DNA of 19,219 nucleotides, taken from positions 1 through 19,219 of the forward strand of contig DATCJU010000138.1 of NCBI GenBank assembly GCA_036562635.1. Reading direction: 5' to 3'. Below the pieces are notes generated by a model that saw nothing but the letters and a program-made list of their open reading frames with translations, was not told the origin of the DNA and did no database searches. Shown here piece after piece: positions 15,164 through 19,219 of this stretch (within the stretch, counting starts at the first letter, position 1; each line of letters starts with the position of its first letter). Both the position numbers and the translations under genes were made by a program. The stretch comes from DATCJU01 sp036562635. Its GTDB lineage: Bacteria > Actinomycetota > Actinomycetes > Mycobacteriales > Pseudonocardiaceae.

Positions 15164-16710
15164 TGCTCTCCTCCTGCCTGCAGGTGCGGCTCGACGGCGG
15201 CGAGCACCGCACCACTGCGGATCAGCTCCTCGACGGCTGCGATCTCCGGGGCCAGGTGCCGGTCGGGACCGGGACCGCCGACCCGCTCCCGCACGACGGC
15301 CAGCGCGGCCGCGGTGGCCGGGGCCGGCCGCAGCGGGGCGCGCAGGTCCAGGGCACGGGCGGCGGTGAGCAGTTCGACGGCGAGCACGGTGGTCATCCCG
15401 TCCAGGGCGCGGCGCAGCTTGCGGGCGGCCGACCAGCCCATGGAGACGTGGTCCTCCTGCATCGCCGAGCTGGGGATGGAGTCGACCGACGCCGGGACCG
15501 CGAGGCGCTTGAGCTCGGACACGATCGCCGCCTGGGTGTACTGGGCGATCATCAGGCCGGAGTCCACTCCGGGGTCGTCGGCCAGGAAGGCCGGCAGACC
15601 GTGCGACCGGGCCACGTCGAGCATGCGGTCGGTGCGCCGTTCGGCCATGCTGGCCACGTCGGCCACCGGGATGGCCAAAAAGTCCAGCACGTAGGCCAGT
15701 GGTGCGCCGTGGAAGTTGCCGTTGGACTCCACCCGCCCGTCGGGCAGCACCACGGGGTTGTCGACGGCCGCGGCCAGTTCACGGTCCGCCACCAGCTCGG
15801 CGTGGGCCAGGGTGTCCCGGGCCGCGCCGTGCACCTGGGGCGCGCAGCGCAGCGAGTAGGCGTCCTGCACCCGGGTGCAGTCGGGACCGCGGTGGCTGGC
15901 CACGATCTCCGAACCGGCCAGCAGGGCGCGCATCCGGGCGGCGGAGCGGGCCTGGCCGGGGTGGGGCCGCAGGGCCTGCAGGTCGGCGGCGAACACGCGG
16001 TCGGTGCCCAGCAGGGCCTCGACGCTCATTGCCGCGGTGAGGTCGGCGACGTCGAGCAGGCGGGCGAGGTCCGCGGCGGCCAGCACCAGCATGCCGAGCA
16101 TGCCGTCGGTGCCGTTGATCAGTGCCAGGCCCTCCTTCTCGGCGAGCTGGAGCGGTTCGATCCCGGCCTCGGCCAGTGCCTCGGCGGCGGGCCGGCGACC
16201 GCCGGTGGCCGGGTCCACCACCTCGCCCTCACCCATCAGGGTGAGCGCGATCGCGGACAGCGGGGCGAGGTCCCCGGAGCAGCCGAGCGAGCCGAACTCG
16301 TGCACCACCGGAACGATCCCGGCGTTGAGCAGGGCGGCCAGGGTCCGTGCGGTGACGGGCCGCACCCCGGTGCGACCGGTGGCCAGGGTGCGCAGTCGCA
16401 GCAGCATCAGGGCGCGCACCACCTCCGGTTCGACCGCGGGGCCGGCGCCGGCGGCGTGCGAGCGCACCAGGGAGCGCTGGAGCTGGGCCCGCCGGTCGGC
16501 CGGGATGTGCCGCACGGCGAGGGCACCGAACCCGGTCGAGACCCCGTAGACGGGGCGGGACCCGGCGGCCAGGGCGTCGACGTGGTCACGGGACTCGGCG
16601 ATCGCCTTCAGCGCGACGGAGGTGAGCTCGACGGGGGCCCCGTCGCGGACCACGGCGAGCACCTGCTCGCGGGTCAGCGGCTCGAGACCGATCGGGACGG
16701 GTCGTGGCAT
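15160..16710 (-). CDS. hutH: Histidine ammonia-lyase
   Basis: A 516-residue enzyme that removes ammonia from L-histidine to give urocanate, the first step of the pathway; family length is about 510. Motifs: catalytic Tyr55 in PVYGVSTGFG, the MIO-forming site in FGSLGCSGDLAPLS, NGTDGML (199-205), RVQDAYSLR (280-288) and NGNFHGAPLA (330-339). The self-cyclising triad is Cys144-Ser145-Gly146 in place of the textbook Ala-Ser-Gly. The frame is open for another 83 codons upstream, but homology begins at MPRPVPIGLEPLT. The ATG at 16710 is therefore chosen, with a GGAG that lies unusually close (2 bases). The gene is first in the operon and divergent from an IclR-type regulator, with a perfect palindrome in the shared 121-base control region. 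Confidence 0.96.
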   Translation of the reverse strand: MPRPVPIGLEPLTREQVLAVVRDGAPVELTSVALKAIAESRDHVDALAAGSRPVYGVSTGFGALAVRHIPADRRAQLQRSLVRSHAAGAGPAVEPEVVRALMLLRLRTLATGRTGVRPVTARTLAALLNAGIVPVVHEFGSLGCSGDLAPLSAIALTLMGEGEVVDPATGGRRPAAEALAEAGIEPLQLAEKEGLALINGTDGMLGMLVLAAADLARLLDVADLTAAMSVEALLGTDRVFAADLQALRPHPGQARSAARMRALLAGSEIVASHRGPDCTRVQDAYSLRCAPQVHGAARDTLAHAELVADRELAAAVDNPVVLPDGRVESNGNFHGAPLAYVLDFLAIPVADVASMAERRTDRMLDVARSHGLPAFLADDPGVDSGLMIAQYTQAAIVSELKRLAVPASVDSIPSSAMQEDHVSMGWSAARKLRRALDGMTTVLAVELLTAARALDLRAPLRPAPATAAALAVVRERVGGPGPDRHLAPEIAAVEELIRSGAVLAAVEPHLQAGGEQ

Positions 16711-16763
16711 GTCTCCATCCCAACCCCTGCCCACCCTGGTGCAGAACACCGCAGCGGGTGAGA

Positions 16764-16783
16764 GTGTCTGGAATGCCAGACAC
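16764..16783. promoter_or_regulatory. Palindromic operator between hutH and the IclR-type gene
   Basis: GTGTCTGG-AATG-CCAGACAC is a perfect inverted repeat with 8-bp arms and a 4-base spacer. It lies 53 bases before hutH and 48 bases before the regulator start, so one bound dimer pair could control both promoters. The size and the TGGAATGCCA centre fit IclR-family operators in general. The regulator next door is the obvious binder. Confidence 0.7.
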
Positions 16784-16831
16784 CGGGTGGTGGGTGTCGA
16801 CATCGACGACCGGTGGGGAGGTGACCGCGAG

Positions 16832-17644
16832 GTGGGTGCCAGCAGCGACGTCCCGGCGCTGCGGCGCGGACTGGCGGTGCTGCGGCTGCTGGCCAGCAAG
16901 GCTGGCCCGGTGTCGGCCGCGGCGATCGCCCGGGAACTGGGGCTGCCCCGCTCCACCACCTACCACCTGCTCTCCGAGCTGGTGGCCGCCGGTTTCGCCA
17001 CCCACCTGCCGGAGGAGCGCCGCTACGGGCTGGGGGTGGCGGTGTTCGAGCTGGGCTCGGCGTACCTGCGGCACGACCCGCTGGAACGCCTGGCCCGACC
17101 GCTGCTGCGCCGCCTGGTGGACCGGCTGGACCGCCCGGCCCACCTGGGGGTGTTGCACGGCCGGGAGACCCTCTACCTGGTCCGGGAGCAGCCACGGCAC
17201 CCGCAGACCCTGGTCACCGACGTGGGGGTGCGCCTGCCCGGGCACCTGCCGGCCTCGGGACGGGCCATGCTGGCGCACCTGCCACCCGCCCAGGTGCGGG
17301 CGTTGTTCCCCGACACGGCCAGCTTCGTGAACCGCACCGGCCGTGGCCCACGATCGCTGCCGGAGCTGCGCCGGCTGCTGGCCGCCGAGCGGCGGCGCGG
17401 CTGGGCGGTGGAGGACGGCTACGTCACCCCGGGGTTCGCCTCGGTGGCCGCGCCCGTGTTTGACCACGGCGGGCGCCCGGTGGCGGCGATCAGCCTGACC
17501 TTCCGGCACGACTGTCACCCGGACGCCCCGCCCGGCACTCCCGTCCCGGAGTGCGGCGAGCAGTGGCCCGAGCTCGCCGCGGAGGTGCGCCGGGCCGCGG
17601 ACGAGCTCAGCGCCCGGATCGGTGGCCGCCGGGCCGCGGACTGA
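16832..17644 (+). CDS. IclR-family transcriptional regulator, probable hut regulator
   Basis: A 270-residue protein with the usual IclR plan: an N-terminal winged helix-turn-helix (about residues 7-65; DVPALRRGLAVLRLLAS, then recognition helix LPRSTTYHLLSELVAAGF and wing LPEERRYGLG) and a C-terminal effector-binding domain (about 80-262, with the family's LPASGRAMLAHLP and GWAVEDGYVTPGFASVAAPVFD stretches). The frame is open much further upstream. The GTG at 16832 is chosen because GGAGG (16817-16821) lies 10 bases before it; GTG codons at 16787 and 16790 have no ribosome site and would overlap the operator edge. Being divergent from hutH, it most likely binds the palindrome and responds to histidine or urocanate. 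Ligand and sign of control are inference. It ends at a terminator facing espG. Confidence 0.92.
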   Translation: MGASSDVPALRRGLAVLRLLASKAGPVSAAAIARELGLPRSTTYHLLSELVAAGFATHLPEERRYGLGVAVFELGSAYLRHDPLERLARPLLRRLVDRLDRPAHLGVLHGRETLYLVREQPRHPQTLVTDVGVRLPGHLPASGRAMLAHLPPAQVRALFPDTASFVNRTGRGPRSLPELRRLLAAERRRGWAVEDGYVTPGFASVAAPVFDHGGRPVAAISLTFRHDCHPDAPPGTPVPECGEQWPELAAEVRRAADELSARIGGRRAAD

Positions 17645-17645
17645 G

Positions 17646-17705
17646 GGCCCTGCCCGGTCGGACCGGAACCGTGGGGTTCCGACTCCGGCCCGACGGGGCA
17701 GGGCC
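17646..17705. terminator. Long bidirectional terminator between the IclR-type gene and espG
   Basis: The outer arms GGCCCTGCCC (17646-17655) and GGGCAGGGCC (17696-17705) pair perfectly. After one G-G mismatch the stem continues for 5 bp (17657-17661 with 17690-17694). Inside lies GGAACC/GGTTCC (17665-17670 and 17675-17680) with a 4-base loop. It starts one base after the regulator's stop codon and faces the converging espG. Confidence 0.8.
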
Positions 17706-17751
17706 GAACCGAGTGCCGTGCCCGGCGTCTCCGGTGAGGTGTGGTGGGCCT

Positions 17752-18558
17752 TCAGTTCCCCGACCGCGCCAGGTCGTGCAGCCGTGCGGCCAGGGTCCGG
17801 GCGTCGGCGGGACCGACGGTGACCCAGAGACGGCCGTCGGGCCCCGGGGCTTGGTGGGTCAGGTACCGCCCCGAGGGGGTGTCGAAGTAGGTGAGGGGGT
17901 GCGGGCAGCGCTGCCGGCGGCCGAGGGGGTCCCGGCGGGCGGTGTAGAGCTGGCCGCCACCGGTCCGGGGCTGGCCGAGGATCTGCTTGAGTCGGACCGT
18001 GTTCCCCGAGGGCCGCGCCACGGAGGCGGACATGAGGAACGAGCCCGTCTCCTGCTGCGGTCCGGGTCCGGCACCGGTGGCCGCGCCACGCGCCTCCTCG
18101 GCGGGCAGGGACACCACCCCACCCTGGCCGGGCTGCACGTTTGGCAGCAGGGCGACGAAGGCCGCCGCCGGGTCGGGTATCCGGACCGTGTCCAGCGTGA
18201 TCCGGCCCGCCGCGACCACCGCACGCACCACGTTCTCGTTCCCGGCGGGCACCACCAGCGCGGACCGGGTGTCACCACCGTCCTCGTGGTGGAACCAGCC
18301 GAAGTACTCGACACCGGACCGGGCCAACAGGTGCAGGGTGTCGGCCAGGTGTTCGTGCACCCGCTCCCCGTGGGCCAGGCCCAGCGACCGCAGTTCGTCC
18401 CAGCCTCTCCGCCGGGCACCCAGCACCGAGCCCTCCACGTCGGAGACGTCGGCCGGGTTGACCGGGGCCAGCAGTGCCCGATGCGGCTCCGGGAGGTCCT
18501 CGGCCAGCCAGGCGGTGTAGAACGCCGTCGCGGACAGCGTGATCCTGCTGTGCAGCAC
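17752..18558 (-). CDS. ESX secretion-associated protein EspG family
   Basis: A 268-residue cytosolic protein resembling EspG, the chaperone that binds PPE-type substrates of type VII secretion. Recognisable family features: the start VLHSRITLSATAFYTAW, an Asp/Glu-Arg-rich first quarter with WDELRSLGL, the strand-rich centre around YFGWFHHEDG and ALVVPAGNENVVRAVVAAGRITLDTV, and a basic C-terminal segment (RRDPLGRRQRCPHPLTYFDTPSGRYL) after a low-complexity loop of about 20 residues. No signal peptide or membrane segment. The GTG at 18558 is used because family homology begins there; a purine run (GGGGGGAAGA on the - strand) lies directly before it. It starts 17 bases after the end of the Gly/Pro-rich gene upstream, so the two form an operon, the usual substrate-then-chaperone arrangement. 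Confidence 0.85.
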   Translation of the reverse strand: MLHSRITLSATAFYTAWLAEDLPEPHRALLAPVNPADVSDVEGSVLGARRRGWDELRSLGLAHGERVHEHLADTLHLLARSGVEYFGWFHHEDGGDTRSALVVPAGNENVVRAVVAAGRITLDTVRIPDPAAAFVALLPNVQPGQGGVVSLPAEEARGAATGAGPGPQQETGSFLMSASVARPSGNTVRLKQILGQPRTGGGQLYTARRDPLGRRQRCPHPLTYFDTPSGRYLTHQAPGPDGRLWVTVGPADARTLAARLHDLARSGN

Positions 18559-18575
18559 TCTTCCCCCCGGCTACG

Positions 18576-19219
18576 TCAGTGGCTCGGTGGTGTCCCGCCG
18601 ATGACGGGCGGGGCGACCAGCTCGGTCGTGCCGAACACGTCGTCGGTCTCGACCAGGTAGGACGGGCGCTTGTGCTCCTTGTCCTCCCCGCCCTGGCCGG
18701 CGCCGGCGCCACCCGCACCCATGGCACCGCCCATCGGGGACGCACCACGCCCGGCGGCAGCACCACCGCCACCCGGCCGGGCCCCAGGGCCGTCCGGGTC
18801 CATCACACCCCCCGGACCACCGGGGCCGAAACCGCCACCCGGTCCGAAACCACCACCGGGCCTGGGCCCGCCACCGGGTCCGAAACCACCGCCGGACCCA
18901 CCGAGGCCACCGGCGCCGCCGAGGCCACCGGCACCGAACCCGACCCGGCCGCCGGACGCCCCGAACTGGCCTGCGCCTCCTGCACCTCCTGCGCCGACGG
19001 GCACGCCCGGCCGTCCGCCGGGGTACGAGCCGGGACGGCCACCCGGCCCACCGGGACCGGAGCCGGGGCGACCGGGCACCGTGGGCGGGCGCGAACCGGG
19101 GCCGTTGTTGCCACCGGGAGCGGGCCAGCCCGGAACACCCGGGGTGCCGGGCAGGCTCGGCCCACCGGTCCCCGGGCCCCCGGAGCTCGGCGGCGGCGTG
19201 TACGGGGTCGGTGCGGGAG
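18576..19219 (-). CDS. Gly/Pro-rich PPE-like protein, C-terminal part (5' end outside window)
   Basis: The frame is open to the window edge, giving about 214 C-terminal residues. Most are low-complexity Gly/Pro with Phe, Arg and Ala (units such as GGGFGPGG), as in the disordered tails of ESX-linked proteins of Pseudonocardiaceae. The last 40 residues change character: EDKEHKRPSYLVETDDVF, then GTTELVAPPVIGGTPPSH. This PSYLVE-DD-FG-APPVIG pattern is one I associate with PPE-like proteins next to EspG in this family. The GTG at 19079 is internal, not a start. The expected N-terminal PPE/WXG helical domain would lie upstream, outside the window, so the PPE assignment rests on the tail and on the neighbouring chaperone gene. 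It is probably secreted or surface-associated. Confidence 0.65.
   Translation of the reverse strand, partial: PAPTPYTPPPSSGGPGTGGPSLPGTPGVPGWPAPGGNNGPGSRPPTVPGRPGSGPGGPGGRPGSYPGGRPGVPVGAGGAGGAGQFGASGGRVGFGAGGLGGAGGLGGSGGGFGPGGGPRPGGGFGPGGGFGPGGPGGVMDPDGPGARPGGGGAAAGRGASPMGGAMGAGGAGAGQGGEDKEHKRPSYLVETDDVFGTTELVAPPVIGGTPPSH
18790..19219 (-). repeat. Low-complexity Gly/Pro-coding region
   Basis: Imperfect short repeats on the + strand, for example CCGAGGCCACCGGC at 18901-18914 and again at 18919-18932, and CCGAAACCACC-type units around 18845 and 18880. They encode Gly/Pro units of 3 to 9 residues. Such a tract is prone to length variation between strains and to assembly error. Confidence 0.75.

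Noticed and set aside
13577..15694. A 705-codon open frame on the + strand opposite hutU and hutH
   Set aside because: No family resemblance, biased composition, and it crosses the hutH/hutU junction, whose overlap is only meaningful on the - strand.
16711..16959. N-terminal extension of hutH
   Set aside because: The frame is open, but the residues are low-quality (Ser/Arg/Pro-rich), would cover the operator and the regulator start, and family homology begins at the ATG at 16710.
18790..19219. Short repeats near the window end considered as an intergenic repeat array
   Set aside because: The - strand frame is open throughout and encodes a continuous Gly/Pro tract ending in a distinct C-terminal block, so it is coding.

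Overview
The DNA is very GC-rich, uses GTG starts freely and shows the third-position G/C bias of Actinobacteria. The pairing of an EspG-type chaperone with a Gly/Pro-rich ESX-associated protein, a one-piece 2-oxoglutarate decarboxylase/dehydrogenase (KGD) and an actinobacterial-style hut cluster points to the Pseudonocardiaceae or a close relative. This assignment is an inference from gene families, not from a marker gene.

Layout on the + strand: the window opens inside the 3' end of an ABC ATPase gene (1-519), coupled by a 1-base stop/start overlap to an ABC-2 type permease (519-1379). Two hairpins follow. Then comes a single-chain ABC exporter with two membrane domains and two nucleotide-binding domains (1518-5324), apparently read from a leaderless transcript. 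A 259-base gap with a CRP/GlxR-like palindrome and possible leader hairpins precedes kgd (5584-9300). A perfect 14-bp terminator-like hairpin follows, and then a 60-residue DUF6104-type protein (9413-9595).

On the - strand, 16710 down to 9654 is a complete-looking histidine utilisation cluster in transcription order hutH, hutU, M20-family amidohydrolase, hutF, hutI. Three of the four junctions are 4-base stop/start overlaps. The exception is an 82-base gap after hutU that holds a strong hairpin. HutH makes urocanate, HutU imidazolonepropionate, HutI formiminoglutamate and HutF N-formylglutamate. The last step, deformylation to glutamate, has no HutG in the window. The M20 hydrolase in the middle of the operon is the natural candidate for it. 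The glutamate produced would feed 2-oxoglutarate, the substrate of the neighbouring KGD. Divergent from hutH is an IclR-family regulator (16832-17644), and a perfect 8-4-8 palindrome lies between the two genes.

After a long terminator-like inverted repeat, the - strand carries espG (17752-18558) and, upstream of it, the C-terminal part of a Gly/Pro-rich PPE-like protein that runs off the window (18576-19219). This is the edge of a type VII secretion-associated locus.

I found no tRNA, rRNA, CRISPR array, insertion sequence or attachment site. No gap between genes exceeds 300 bases. Most of the window is core metabolism. The most interesting points are the probable HutG substitute, a substituted metal-ligand position in HutI, the hut operator and the kgd upstream region. 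I did not find a wholly new system here.
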